A stretch of DNA of 53,716 nucleotides from an uncultured Bacteroidales bacterium (GTDB lineage: Bacteria > Bacteroidota > Bacteroidia > Bacteroidales > F082), in the NCBI GenBank assembly GCA_905234455.1, contig CAJOIH010000015.1:1-53716 (forward strand). Reading direction: 5' to 3'. A program made the translations under genes and the position numbers. The notes beneath the pieces are model-generated. The model ran no database searches, was not told the DNA's origin, and worked only from the letters and a program-made list of their open reading frames with translations. Shown here one piece after another: positions 32,413 through 41,192 of this stretch (positions are counted from its first letter, which is position 1; every line of letters starts with the position of its first letter).

Positions 32413-32440
32413 GGAAAAAAAACTTTCAGTTTTCCGTTTT

Positions 32441-33841
32441 TCAACTTTGTTTCAGGTGCTCCACGAATTCGTCGATACGTCGCATCTCGTCGGCGATGGC
32501 GATTTTCTGCGGGCAGTGCGACTCGCATTGGTGGCAGCCGATGCAATGGCTGGCTTGGCGTTCATAGGGCAGCTTCTCGTCGTAGCCCAACAGGAAGGCC
32601 CGACGGTTGCGGCGGTATTCCTCGGCCTCGGGGTTGCCTGCCGGCATGTTGCCTTCGGTGATGCAGTCGTTATAGTGGGCAAAGATGGCAGGGATGTTCA
32701 ATCCGTAGGGACAAGGCATGCAGTAGTTGCAGGCGGTGCAGGGCACGGTCTTCAGCTCCACAAACTCTTCGGCGACCTTCATCAGGAACTCGTTTTCCTC
32801 CTCGGTGATGGGCCGTAGAGGGGAGTAGGTGGCCACGTTTTCCACCAGATGCTCCATGTAGGTCATGCCGCTCAGTACCACCAATACCCCTTCGGGGGTG
32901 CCGGCAAAGCGGAAGGCCCAGCGGGCCACGGGGGTTTCGGGCTCGCGTTCCTTCATCTGCTTCACGATGAAGTCGGGCTGTTTGGCCAGACGGCCGCCCA
33001 GCAAGGGCTCCATGATGACCACGGGGATGCCGCGACGGTGCAGCTCCTCATAGAGGTAGCTGGCGTTGACGTTCTCGGGCTCGATGATGCTGGCATAGTT
33101 CCAGTCAGCATAGTTCATCTGGATCTGTACGAAATCCCAGTGATACTTTCCTTCGTCATGCCAACGCAGCATGGTGTCGAAAACCTCCACCTCCCCATGG
33201 AACGAAAAGCCCAGGTTGCGGATGCGACCGGCCTTTTTCTGTTCTACCAGCCAATCGAGGATGCCGTTTTCGATGAAACGGGCGTTGAACACCTCCATGC
33301 CGCTCATTTCCTTGTTGCCGCCACCGATGCTGTGCAGCAACAGATAATCTACATAGTCGGTACGCAACTCGCTGAGCGAGTGCTCGAACATGGCCTTGGA
33401 GGCCTCGGTGCTCCAGGTAGAGGGACTGAAATTCGATAATTTTGTTGCTATAAAGTAACTGTTGCGTGGGTGTCTCGACAGAGCGATACCTGTGACGCCT
33501 TCGGAGCGGCCTCGGGTATAGACCGGGGCGGTGTCGAAGTAGTTGACGCCATGCTCAAGGGCATAGTCGATCTCCTCGTTTACCGTCTCTTGGTCGACCT
33601 GGGCGTCGGGGTTCTGGCGCAGGTCGGCTCCTCCTTCGATGGGCAGACGCATCATGCCGTAGCCCAGCAGCGACACCTTGTCGCCGCTGTTGGGGTTGAC
33701 GCGGTAGGTCATCTCGCCTTGGCCGTCGGTGACGTCTAAAGGAATGATTTCCTGTTTCTTATTTGGCTTGCAGGCGGAAAGCACCACCGAGGTCGCTACG
33801 GCCGCACCGCCCATTCTCTTGATGAATTCTCTTCTTTTCAT
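32441..33841 (-). CDS. Tat-exported aldo-keto reductase with ferredoxin-like tail
   Basis: 466 residues from ATG 33841. It begins KRREFIKRMGGAAVATS, a twin-arginine signal, with a following SACKP that could be a lipobox. The AKR barrel shows YGMMRLP, NYFDTAPVY (catalytic Asp and Tyr) and ATKLSN (Lys). The C-terminus has two cysteine clusters, CTACNYCMPCPYGLNIP and CIGCHQCESHCP, for 4Fe-4S. This AKR group is common in anaerobes. It starts 4 bases after the ferredoxin gene's stop and probably takes electrons from it. Substrate unknown. Confidence 0.87.
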   Translation of the reverse strand: MKRREFIKRMGGAAVATSVVLSACKPNKKQEIIPLDVTDGQGEMTYRVNPNSGDKVSLLGYGMMRLPIEGGADLRQNPDAQVDQETVNEEIDYALEHGVNYFDTAPVYTRGRSEGVTGIALSRHPRNSYFIATKLSNFSPSTWSTEASKAMFEHSLSELRTDYVDYLLLHSIGGGNKEMSGMEVFNARFIENGILDWLVEQKKAGRIRNLGFSFHGEVEVFDTMLRWHDEGKYHWDFVQIQMNYADWNYASIIEPENVNASYLYEELHRRGIPVVIMEPLLGGRLAKQPDFIVKQMKEREPETPVARWAFRFAGTPEGVLVVLSGMTYMEHLVENVATYSPLRPITEEENEFLMKVAEEFVELKTVPCTACNYCMPCPYGLNIPAIFAHYNDCITEGNMPAGNPEAEEYRRNRRAFLLGYDEKLPYERQASHCIGCHQCESHCPQKIAIADEMRRIDEFVEHLKQS

Positions 33842-33845
33842 GGCT

Positions 33846-35249
33846 TCAATCCTTTTGGTGAACGGTATTGCCTTCGACGTAGATGGCACTGAATGGCCTT
33901 GAGGGACAGAGGTTCTCGCAGGCGCCACAGCCGATGCAGCGGCTTTCGTTGACGGCGGGTATCATGACGGCCTGGCCGTTGTGCTGGTATTCCACCATCT
34001 GGATGGCGCCGGTGGGGCAGTGACGGGCGCAGTTGCCGCAGCTGACACCGTCAGTGAGCACCACGCAGTTGTCCTTCACCCATACAGCGTGACCTGCATG
34101 GATGGCGGTCTTTTCCTCTTTGGTGATGGGTTGGATGGCGCCGGTGGGGCACACTTGGCCGCAGCGGGTGCATTCGGGACGGCAGTAGCCGACTTCGAAC
34201 GACATGGTAGGCTGCATGAAGTGCATCAGGTCGGTCGAGGGACGCAACACGTGGTTGGGACAGGCCGACACGCAGAGCTGGCAGGCAGTACAGTGTTGCT
34301 GCATGTGCCGGGCTGACGCTGATCCGGGCGGTGTCGGGGGTGTTTCACGTTTCGGGGTTTGCTTTTCAGTGATGGCAGCCAAACCGCCGTCGACTTTCAT
34401 CTCGACCTGCGCCATGGCAGCAGCGCTGGTGGCCAATGCCGCGCCCACCAGGAAGGAACGGCGTCCTTGGTCGGGCTCGACAGGGGCGGGAGCAGGCCGC
34501 TTGGTGGTGTAATGCAAGGCGTCGAACTTGCATTGTGCCGTGCAGTCGCCGCATACCACGCAACGCGAATAATCCACCTTGCCAGCCTGGGCGTCGATGG
34601 CCCGAGCCTTGCAGTTCTTCTCGCAGAGGCCGCAGTGCTTGCATTTGCTCTCGTCAAACTGGATGCGGAACGCCGAGAAACGGGAGAAGAGGCTGAGCAG
34701 GGTGCCGACGGGACAGATGGAGTTGCAATAAGCTCTGCCATAGAGGAAAGCTAGCACGCCAAGGATGAGCATCACCACCCAGGCGATGATGGAGAGGGTG
34801 ATGTTGCGCAGGTAGAAGCTGGTGACGATACGGCCATAGTTGCCGTAAGGCTCCAGCAGGGTGGTCACTGGTGCCAAGCCGAAAATGAGGCAGGCAAAAA
34901 AGATGACACAGATGGTGTACCTTAGCCATTTGTGCTCTTTCACATAACTGAAGCGGTTTTTCTTGAACTTGCCTCCCAGCCAGCTGTAGATGTCCTGCAT
35001 GATGCCCAGCGGACAAATGACGCTGCAGTAGATTCTGCCAAAGATCAAGGTGAGGGCGATAATGATGGCCACCACCACGTAGGGCAGGGAGAGCAGGGCT
35101 GGAATGAACTGGATCTTGGCCGCCCAGCCAGTCCAACGGTCGATGCCTTGGCCGACCTCATAGCTGATGCCGTAGCCGACACCCACAAAAAGCAGGGTGA
35201 TCAGCAGGATCATGATGACGGCGAGGGTGATTCGGAGTTTTCGTAACAT
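33846..35249 (-). CDS. NapH-like membrane ferredoxin fused to a NapG-like periplasmic ferredoxin
   Basis: 467 residues. The first half has about four helices with CSVICPLG and CNSICPVG, the NapH/RdxA type, then two 4Fe-4S motifs (CKHCGLCEKNC, CVVCGDCTAQC). At R263-R264 a sequence GRRSFLVGAALATSAAAMA looks like a Tat signal inside the chain. After it come CTACQLCVSAC, CTRCGQVCPTG, CGNCARHCPTG and CIGCGACENLC. Electron flow from the membrane pool to envelope reductases is the likely role. It lies between the beta-helix and AKR genes, 2 and 4 bases from them. Confidence 0.85.
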   Translation of the reverse strand: MLRKLRITLAVIMILLITLLFVGVGYGISYEVGQGIDRWTGWAAKIQFIPALLSLPYVVVAIIIALTLIFGRIYCSVICPLGIMQDIYSWLGGKFKKNRFSYVKEHKWLRYTICVIFFACLIFGLAPVTTLLEPYGNYGRIVTSFYLRNITLSIIAWVVMLILGVLAFLYGRAYCNSICPVGTLLSLFSRFSAFRIQFDESKCKHCGLCEKNCKARAIDAQAGKVDYSRCVVCGDCTAQCKFDALHYTTKRPAPAPVEPDQGRRSFLVGAALATSAAAMAQVEMKVDGGLAAITEKQTPKRETPPTPPGSASARHMQQHCTACQLCVSACPNHVLRPSTDLMHFMQPTMSFEVGYCRPECTRCGQVCPTGAIQPITKEEKTAIHAGHAVWVKDNCVVLTDGVSCGNCARHCPTGAIQMVEYQHNGQAVMIPAVNESRCIGCGACENLCPSRPFSAIYVEGNTVHQKD

Positions 35250-35251
35250 AT

Positions 35252-36610
35252 CTATTGAATAATGATTTTATTAGTGCCATGTTCGGTGACCACCACGTAA
35301 ACGCCAGGAGTCAGCGTTTCGGTGTTTTTGACTCGCTGTCCTGAGATGGTGTAAATCAGTGCTTTATGGAGATCGATGTCGCTTAATTCCAGCGGAATCT
35401 CATCCAATTCGGTATAACCCACATAAGGGACAAAGGTGACGAGGCCCAGGCTGGGGTCGTCGACCTGATGGACGATATGGCCCTCGATGTCGCGCTGGTT
35501 GACGGTGCCCCAGTCGTTGCCCACCGCCATGATGTTGCAGGCTGAGTTGTTGTATAGGTCGTAATACACACCGTTGTTCACGTTGTCGTGGATTTCGTTG
35601 AAACCCCAATCCTCTTCAGTGCCAAGGTCGATGTCGTGGAGGTAGATGGCGGTGATACCCCATAAGTTGCCGACAATCACGTTGTTGCGAATGATGGCCT
35701 TGTTGTTGAGAGAGGTGCCGTAGATGGAGATGCCGCTGCCGCCATTCATGGGGTTCTCCTCATGGTAGTTGGTGAGGAACTGGTTGCCCTCGATGAGCGA
35801 TGAGATGGTCATGCCCTGTTGGTTGTAACCGTAACGGCCGTCTTTGACGATGTTGTCTTTCAAAAGCACTTTGGTGCTGCCCACGCCCATGAGGTCGGCC
35901 ACCGAGATGCCACCGGTGTGGAACTGCGCCCAAGTGCCGTGGATGTTGTTGCCGACGATGCGAATGGTGTCGTCGCTACCGGGACCCAGGTTGATTTGCG
36001 GTACGTTCATGCCGTTGACATTGGCGTCGAGTTCGCAGTTGGTGATTTGCGGTGAACTCTGGCCGTTGGCGGGTGAGCTGATGGCGGCACCTTGGTTCAG
36101 CATGAAGAAGCAGTTATTGATGACGGGGTCACAGTTGAAGATGTTGATGACGGCATTGCAGTAATCGGTGGTGAAATACACGAACTTGACATCGTCGAAG
36201 GTGATATCCGACTCAATCACTTGAATGCCAGCGCCGTCAGAGAAATACATCTTGTTGACCAGGCAGTTCTTGGCATTCTCGAATCTCATGCTGAAATGCT
36301 CGTTTTCAGTGCCGTAGAGTTTCACGCGGTCGCCAGCGATGTTACAGTTGAAGGTGCCGTTGATGGTGATGAGCACTCCTGGCGCATCGATGCGTGACAC
36401 TTGGTCGTCGATGAGCAACTCGTCCCTTTCCGAGATGGTGATGTCCTGATGGATAGTGAACACGTTGCCGTCGTTGGTGACGACGCCGCCAGTGGCTGCC
36501 ACCAGGTCGGGTAAGGTATAGGTGAGGCCTTCGTCAGGACTGACCCACTGAGCTTTTAGTGAAGATGCTAAACCGATGATTGATAACAAAATAGGTAAAA
36601 ATTTTCTCAT
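35252..36610 (-). CDS. Exported right-handed beta-helix protein with T9SS-like tail
   Basis: 452 residues from ATG 36610 (MRKFLPILLSIIGLASSLKA signal peptide); the upstream extension crosses the promoter. Many short N-x-x-F or I-rungs (NCLVNKMYFSDG, VINIFNCDPVINNCFF, ITNCELDANVNG, IIRNNVIVGN) make a parallel beta-helix like NosD or pectate-lyase folds. The last 45 residues (DIDLHKALIYTISGQRV...GVYVVV) resemble a T9SS sorting domain, though weaker than elsewhere in the window. It leads the redox operon by position only; a link to electron transfer is not evident. Confidence 0.72.
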   Translation of the reverse strand: MRKFLPILLSIIGLASSLKAQWVSPDEGLTYTLPDLVAATGGVVTNDGNVFTIHQDITISERDELLIDDQVSRIDAPGVLITINGTFNCNIAGDRVKLYGTENEHFSMRFENAKNCLVNKMYFSDGAGIQVIESDITFDDVKFVYFTTDYCNAVINIFNCDPVINNCFFMLNQGAAISSPANGQSSPQITNCELDANVNGMNVPQINLGPGSDDTIRIVGNNIHGTWAQFHTGGISVADLMGVGSTKVLLKDNIVKDGRYGYNQQGMTISSLIEGNQFLTNYHEENPMNGGSGISIYGTSLNNKAIIRNNVIVGNLWGITAIYLHDIDLGTEEDWGFNEIHDNVNNGVYYDLYNNSACNIMAVGNDWGTVNQRDIEGHIVHQVDDPSLGLVTFVPYVGYTELDEIPLELSDIDLHKALIYTISGQRVKNTETLTPGVYVVVTEHGTNKIIIQ

Positions 36611-36639
36611 GGTAAAAAGGGCTTTGTGAAATGAATAAA

Positions 36640-36668
36640 CAAAGATACATGTTTTTTTCTTATTTTTG
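36640..36668. promoter_or_regulatory. Divergent -7 boxes for beta-helix gene and response regulator
   Basis: CAAAGATA at 36640-36647 is TATCTTTG for the minus-strand operon. TATTTTTG at 36661-36668, followed by CA, faces the regulator at 36688. Confidence 0.65.
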
Positions 36669-36687
36669 CAAGGAAAGAAATAACAAT

Positions 36688-37848
36688 ATGTCACGAATTT
36701 TAATCATCGACGATCAGGATCCCATCCGCCGCGTGCTGCGCGACATTCTGGAAAACGAGAAATATCAGGTGGACGATGCCGCCAACGGCCCTACCGCCTT
36801 GCAGATGCTGAAGGACCAAGAGTACGATGCAATTTTGTGCGACATCAAGATGCCCGACATGGACGGCATCGAGGTCCTTGAGCAGGTGAAAGCCTCGTCC
36901 GACACGCCCGTGATCATGATCTCGGGCCACGGCACCATCGACACTGCCGTCGACGCCATCAAGAAAGGGGCGTTCGACTTCATCCAGAAACCGCCCGATT
37001 TGAATAGGTTGCTCATCACCGTGCGCAATGCCCTCGACCGTCAGAGCCTCAGCACCGAGAACAAGGCGCTGAAGAAGGCTGTCAGCCGTCAGAACGAGAT
37101 GGTGGGCCAGTCGGCTCCCATGATGGAGGTGCGCGACATGATCGAGAAGGTGGCGCCCACCAATGCCCGTGTGCTCATCACCGGCGAGAACGGCACCGGT
37201 AAGGAACTGGTGGCCCGTCAGCTGCACGAGCTCAGCCCGCGCCGCTACGGTCCCTTCATCGAGGTAAACTGCGCCGCCATCCCCGCCGAGCTCATCGAAA
37301 GCCAGCTCTTCGGCCATGAGAAAGGCTCGTTCACTTCGGCCATCAAACAGAAGAAGGGCGACTTCGAGCTGGCCAACGGGGGCACGCTGTTCCTCGACGA
37401 GATCGGCGACATGAGCCTGGCGGCCCAAGCCAAGGTACTTCGTGCCTTGCAAGAGAACAAGATTGTGCGTGTGGGCGGTGAGAAAGAGATACCGGTGGAT
37501 GTGCGCATCATTGCCGCTACCAACAAGGACCTGCGCAAGATGATTGACGAGAACGCCTTCCGCGAGGACTTGTATCACCGTTTGAGCGTCATCGTGGTGC
37601 ACGTGCCGCCTTTGAGGGAGCGCAAGGACGACATCCCGCTGCTGGTGAACAGTTTCGTGGAGACCATCGCCTTGGGCATGGGCAAGGCCGCCCCAACCTT
37701 CACCGACGAGGCTCTCGAGGAACTCAAGAACTACCAGTGGACCGGCAACATCCGCGAGTTGCACAACATCGTGGAACGCCTGGTGATCCTTTGTGGCACC
37801 ACCATCGCCAAAGATGACGTGGTTCATTTTGGCAATCCGCTGAAGTAA
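36688..37848 (+). CDS. Sigma-54-type response regulator lacking HTH domain
   Basis: 386 residues. The receiver domain holds acidic pocket IIDDQDP, phospho-acceptor D52 in CDIKMPDMDG, and the switch residues ISGHGT and K in FIQKP. The AAA+ domain has Walker A GENGTGKE (about residue 166), Walker B GGTLFLDEIGDM, and R-fingers in AFREDLYHRL. The GAFTGA loop that contacts sigma-54 reads GSFTSA (residues 213-218). The protein ends a few residues after the AAA+ lid (VVHFGNPLK) with no Fis-type HTH. It probably acts from solution, or no longer as a sigma-54 activator. No histidine kinase gene is adjacent. Confidence 0.88.
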   Translation: MSRILIIDDQDPIRRVLRDILENEKYQVDDAANGPTALQMLKDQEYDAILCDIKMPDMDGIEVLEQVKASSDTPVIMISGHGTIDTAVDAIKKGAFDFIQKPPDLNRLLITVRNALDRQSLSTENKALKKAVSRQNEMVGQSAPMMEVRDMIEKVAPTNARVLITGENGTGKELVARQLHELSPRRYGPFIEVNCAAIPAELIESQLFGHEKGSFTSAIKQKKGDFELANGGTLFLDEIGDMSLAAQAKVLRALQENKIVRVGGEKEIPVDVRIIAATNKDLRKMIDENAFREDLYHRLSVIVVHVPPLRERKDDIPLLVNSFVETIALGMGKAAPTFTDEALEELKNYQWTGNIRELHNIVERLVILCGTTIAKDDVVHFGNPLK

Positions 37849-37884
37849 GTGGAAAAAGCCCTTGCGGCGGAACGAAATTTGATG

Positions 37885-37892
37885 TATTTTTG
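37885..37892 (+). promoter_or_regulatory. -7 box TATTTTTG of ssrA
   Basis: TATTTTTG followed by CAG, CTTG 20 nt upstream, 21 bases before the tmRNA 5' end. Confidence 0.65.
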
Positions 37893-37913
37893 CAGCGTCT
37901 TTTGGGGGTGACC

Positions 37914-38275
37914 GGTTTTGACAGCAAGACGAGTCGTCACGGAAGCATGCCGAGCCTCGCAGCGAAGCTCGTAAATCTTAACTGCAAAAAAGTAATTGGC
38001 GAAAATAACTACGCTTTCGCTGCCTGATCGAAGTACAGTAGATCACTGGCTTAATCCGCCCACAAGGTGGGTGGACGAAACCGGCCTGAGCACGGGGTGC
38101 TAATCAATTTCGGGATCGCTCGCTCGGAGCTCCGACGCGCGGGTTAAATTTAGGAGATAAGGTCGGGTTTAGGGCGTCAGCTCCCTTGCCCGGCACGAAA
38201 ACCAACAGCTGAATAAGCATGTAGAAACCTTGGGGGTTCCTTGTTTGGACGAGGGTTCGACTCCCTCCATCTCCA
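37914..38275 (+). ncRNA. ssrA: tmRNA
   Basis: About 362 nt. The 5' end GGGGGTGACCGG pairs with the 3' end CATCTCC as the tRNA-like acceptor. The T arm is GAGGG-TTCGACT-CCCTC. The tag reading frame at 37998-38027 gives GENNYAFAA and a stop, close to the GENNYALAA-type tags known from Bacteroidales. It frees stalled ribosomes and tags their products for proteolysis. CCA is not encoded. A bidirectional terminator follows. Confidence 0.95.
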
Positions 38276-38278
38276 CAA

Positions 38279-38306
38279 AAAAGCTCGCTCAACAGCGAGC
38301 TTTTTT
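38279..38306. terminator. Bidirectional terminator of ssrA and the PIN gene
   Basis: AAGCTCGCT-CAAC-AGCGAGCTT flanked by A and T runs. The T run reaches the PIN gene stop. Confidence 0.85.
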
Positions 38307-38718
38307 ATTTGTTTAGAATCTTCTCCTTCATCAGGGCTGGAGTCACGGCAAAAGGGCAATCCGGAAAATGTTTCATATTCCCCGTGATGAGTAGTCCACC
38401 AATATCTTCATACACGAAAGCTGCCTCATAGAAACAGATGTCCTTCATGTCCGGTATCTTTTTCTTAGTATGAGGCGGATGAACAAAAACCGATTGTCCC
38501 TTTAATTGTTCCAACAATAACTCGATTTTCTTTTGGTCAAAGCCAAACTTCTCTCGTTTCAATACTTCTGAATACTCTTTCAGGATTGCTTCTGAGAGTA
38601 TTGGAGTGATGATGCCTTGGAAAACGGCTTTTAGAACGGCAAAAGGAGCGGAAACGGTTCTGTTTTGTGACAACAAAGCCGAAACAATCACATTCGTGTC
38701 AATCACAGCATAAATCAT
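38305..38718 (-). CDS. PIN-domain toxin
   Basis: 137 residues. YAVIDTNVIVSALLS is the PIN N-terminal motif with the first catalytic Asp. IPDMKDICFYEAA carries the central acidic residues, and LITGNMKHFP the last (GN.KHF). This is the 'putative toxin component, PIN family' type; such toxins cut RNA in a Mg-dependent way. Paired with the RelB/DinJ-like gene 5 bases upstream. It sits directly downstream of ssrA. Confidence 0.85.
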   Translation of the reverse strand: MIYAVIDTNVIVSALLSQNRTVSAPFAVLKAVFQGIITPILSEAILKEYSEVLKREKFGFDQKKIELLLEQLKGQSVFVHPPHTKKKIPDMKDICFYEAAFVYEDIGGLLITGNMKHFPDCPFAVTPALMKEKILNK

Positions 38719-38723
38719 CGTTG

Positions 38724-39014
38724 TCAGTTGTTTTCGGCGTGAAATGAAGCGATTTCTGCTTCAATCTCTTCCTCGGTCATTCCGGCTTTGCCATTCTTCA
38801 GGGCTTCGGCGTTCAATGCGTAGAGCAACTCAAGTCCTTCGGTTGAGAGATGTGGCTTTTCTTTTAGTTCAAAAGGGACTCCGTTTTCGGCAACGGACTT
38901 TTTCAGAAACATCCTGACCGCGGTGGGAAGGTCGAGACCAAGACGATCAAACAGGGCAATTGCTTGTTCTTTTAAACTATCTTCAATCCGAATTTGTAAT
39001 GTACTTGTAGACAT
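38724..39014 (-). CDS. RelB/DinJ-family antitoxin
   Basis: 96 residues. STSTLQIRIEDSLKEQAIAL then FDRLGLDLPTAVRMFLKKSV is the ribbon-helix-helix DNA-binding domain of RelB/DinJ. The C-terminal acidic part (MTEEEIEAEIASFHAEN) would wrap the toxin. A RelB-type antitoxin with a PIN toxin, not RelE, is a known cross-family combination. Own promoter at 39044-39051 (minus). Confidence 0.87.
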   Translation of the reverse strand: MSTSTLQIRIEDSLKEQAIALFDRLGLDLPTAVRMFLKKSVAENGVPFELKEKPHLSTEGLELLYALNAEALKNGKAGMTEEEIEAEIASFHAENN

Positions 39015-39043
39015 ATTAAATGTTTTTTATATAAATTCAAATG

Positions 39044-39110
39044 CAAAAGTAATACAAATAATTAAATTATTCATGTTTTTTTCATATTTTTCTCAAAATG
39101 ATTAAATTTG
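39044..39110. promoter_or_regulatory. Divergent -7 boxes for the TA pair and the FG-GAP gene
   Basis: CAAAAGTA at 39044-39051 is TACTTTTG on the minus strand. TAAATTTG at 39103-39110 faces the FG-GAP gene, only 6 bases before its ATG at 39117, so that mRNA may be leaderless. Confidence 0.55.
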
Positions 39111-39116
39111 CAATCG

Positions 39117-41192
39117 ATGAAACACCTCTTTTTAACGATATGGCTCCTGGTATCGTTGATGTTACCGGCCCAAAACGTCTGGGTGGGCGGACTCAATGCC
39201 TGTCAGTTTGGGCGGATGGACCTCGACGGCGACGGACGGAAAGACCTGCTGGTATTCGACAGGCATGGCGATCGGCTGGTATGTTACCTCAATAAAGGGA
39301 CAGAAGGGGAGATTCGCTATGAATATACCACACAATATGATGCTTCGTTTCCGAGACTGAACGGATGGGTGGTGTTTGCCGATTACGATGGCGACGGCAA
39401 AGAAGATATCTTCACTTACTCGAAAGGCTGGGCGGGGATCAAAGTGTACCGCAATAGCTCCGCTTTCGGACAGCCGGCATTCCAACTGGTGGCAAGTCCC
39501 TATCTGACCTCATGGCAGGGTGGGGGTGAGGTGAACCTCTTTGCCACCGATGCCGACTATCCAGCCATCGTGGATCTTGATGGGGACGGCGACCTCGATA
39601 TCCTGACATTCGGCGTCATGGGTGTCTTTATTGAGAAACACCTGAACCTCTCCATGGAACGTTACGGCACCCGTGACTCCTTGGCGTTTGAACGCACCGA
39701 CCTTTGCTGGGGTCGCGTGGCGGAGAGCGAGGAGGATAACATGATGTATCTCGACACCTGCCTCTTCGGTCATGGATTGGTGGTCTCAAAAGATGATGTC
39801 AGGCATCGTGGGGCTACGGTGACGGTGCGCGACCTCACTGGAGATGGACTGCTCGACTTGCTGCTGGCCGACGTGGATTACCCGGGATTGACCCTATTAA
39901 TTAATGGTGGCTCAACGGAAAACCCGCTGATGGTAAGCCAAACCGAAGCATTCCCTCCTTCCCATCCGGTGCAGCTGCCTTCGATGCCGGTACCTTTCTT
40001 TACTGATATCAACAACGACGGGGTGGACGACCTGCTGGTGTCGCCCTTCGATCCTAACCCCATGGCTTCGAAAGGACGAGAGAGCGTGTGGCTTTATCTG
40101 AATCATGGTACCAACGCTCAACCTGATTTCCAACTTTATACCAAGTCGTTCCTCCAAGAAGAGATGATCGACCTCGGACACGGGGCCTATCCTGTGGTGG
40201 TGGACTGGGACGGCGACGGCTTGCAGGATATCCTGGTCGGCACCCTGGATGAACCTGGGTTGAAATGGCTCAAGAATGTGGGCACGCCCACGGAACCGTC
40301 ATACCAAATCGAAGACGTTCCTTTCGAATTCCAAGGCTTCACAGGGTTAGTTCCGACTTGTTGCGACCTTGACGGTGACGGCCAACAGGAACTATTGGTA
40401 GGCACTGCCGAAGGGCGTCTCCTGCTGTACGACCACGATGGCACCATACTCGATGAGGATTACCTTCACTATAATCAACCCTTTTCGGCACCATGTTTTT
40501 TTGATGTGGATCAAGATGGTGCAGTTGATCTCGTGGTCGGGAACATCACAGGCAAGCTTTCGTTTTATAGGAGTTCGGAGTTGGGAGTGAGGAGTGAGGA
40601 GTTTTTTGGCGGGGTAGACGTTCGTGACTATAGCACCTCGTATTATGGCTATAGCGTCCCTGCCTTGTTCCGATATGGCGACGAAATCCTTTTGGCGGTG
40701 GGCTCTGAATCAGGCAAGGTGTTCCTCTTTGAAGGGGTCACGGCTGAAGAAAATGCCCTGTTCCACGAGGCTCCCGAGCGTTGGGCCGAGCTCTCGGAAC
40801 AGCTACCGTCCTCCTTTGGCATGCGCTCGTCGGCAGCGGTGGCCGACCTCAACGGCGACGGCCAACTGGATCTTCTCGTAGGCAATTTCGGCGGAGGCTT
40901 GCAGCTCTTCAACGCCGACATCCCCATCCATAACATTGGAATATCGGAAAGCCAGGAAGATTTCAATTTGGAGATATTCCCCAATCCCGTATCATCGCAA
41001 ATCCATATCGTCTCAAAAGAGGATGATATCAAAACGGTGACCATCACCGATCTGTACGGTCGGAGGCTGAAGCGGATACCCATCCAGGCGAAAGAAGCTT
41101 GTCTGGAGGTGTCGTCCTTGTCGGAAGGGGTTTATTTGTTGGTGTTGGATTTGGAGCGCGGCTTGGTGAACCGGATTTTCCTCAAGCGGTAG
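39117..41192 (+). CDS. FG-GAP/VCBS repeat T9SS protein
   Basis: 691 residues from ATG 39117 with signal peptide MKHLFLTIWLLVSLMLPAQ. About nine calcium-type loops are seen, including DLDGDGRKDLLV, DYDGDGKEDIF, DLDGDGDLDIL, DINNDGVDDLL, DWDGDGLQDIL and DLNGDGQLDLL, which build an integrin-like propeller. The C-terminus (IFPNPVSSQIHIV...GVYLLVLDL) is a T9SS sorting domain. It is probably on the cell surface, binding ligands. Its last 61 bases overlap the convergent protease gene. A short GAGT-rich repeat lies inside it near 40570. Confidence 0.87.
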   Translation: MKHLFLTIWLLVSLMLPAQNVWVGGLNACQFGRMDLDGDGRKDLLVFDRHGDRLVCYLNKGTEGEIRYEYTTQYDASFPRLNGWVVFADYDGDGKEDIFTYSKGWAGIKVYRNSSAFGQPAFQLVASPYLTSWQGGGEVNLFATDADYPAIVDLDGDGDLDILTFGVMGVFIEKHLNLSMERYGTRDSLAFERTDLCWGRVAESEEDNMMYLDTCLFGHGLVVSKDDVRHRGATVTVRDLTGDGLLDLLLADVDYPGLTLLINGGSTENPLMVSQTEAFPPSHPVQLPSMPVPFFTDINNDGVDDLLVSPFDPNPMASKGRESVWLYLNHGTNAQPDFQLYTKSFLQEEMIDLGHGAYPVVVDWDGDGLQDILVGTLDEPGLKWLKNVGTPTEPSYQIEDVPFEFQGFTGLVPTCCDLDGDGQQELLVGTAEGRLLLYDHDGTILDEDYLHYNQPFSAPCFFDVDQDGAVDLVVGNITGKLSFYRSSELGVRSEEFFGGVDVRDYSTSYYGYSVPALFRYGDEILLAVGSESGKVFLFEGVTAEENALFHEAPERWAELSEQLPSSFGMRSSAAVADLNGDGQLDLLVGNFGGGLQLFNADIPIHNIGISESQEDFNLEIFPNPVSSQIHIVSKEDDIKTVTITDLYGRRLKRIPIQAKEACLEVSSLSEGVYLLVLDLERGLVNRIFLKR
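40570..40602 (+). repeat. Imperfect GGAGTnnG microsatellite
   Basis: GGAGTTC, GGAGTTG, GGAGTGA, GGAGTGA, GGAGTTT in tandem, encoding SSELGVRSEEFF in frame within the FG-GAP gene. Confidence 0.55.

Noticed and set aside
36700..37827. A 375-codon minus-strand frame
   Set aside because: Antisense to the response regulator, His/Val-rich and without motifs.
38104..38359. Short minus-strand frames within tmRNA
   Set aside because: They lie inside ssrA, a common source of false genes.
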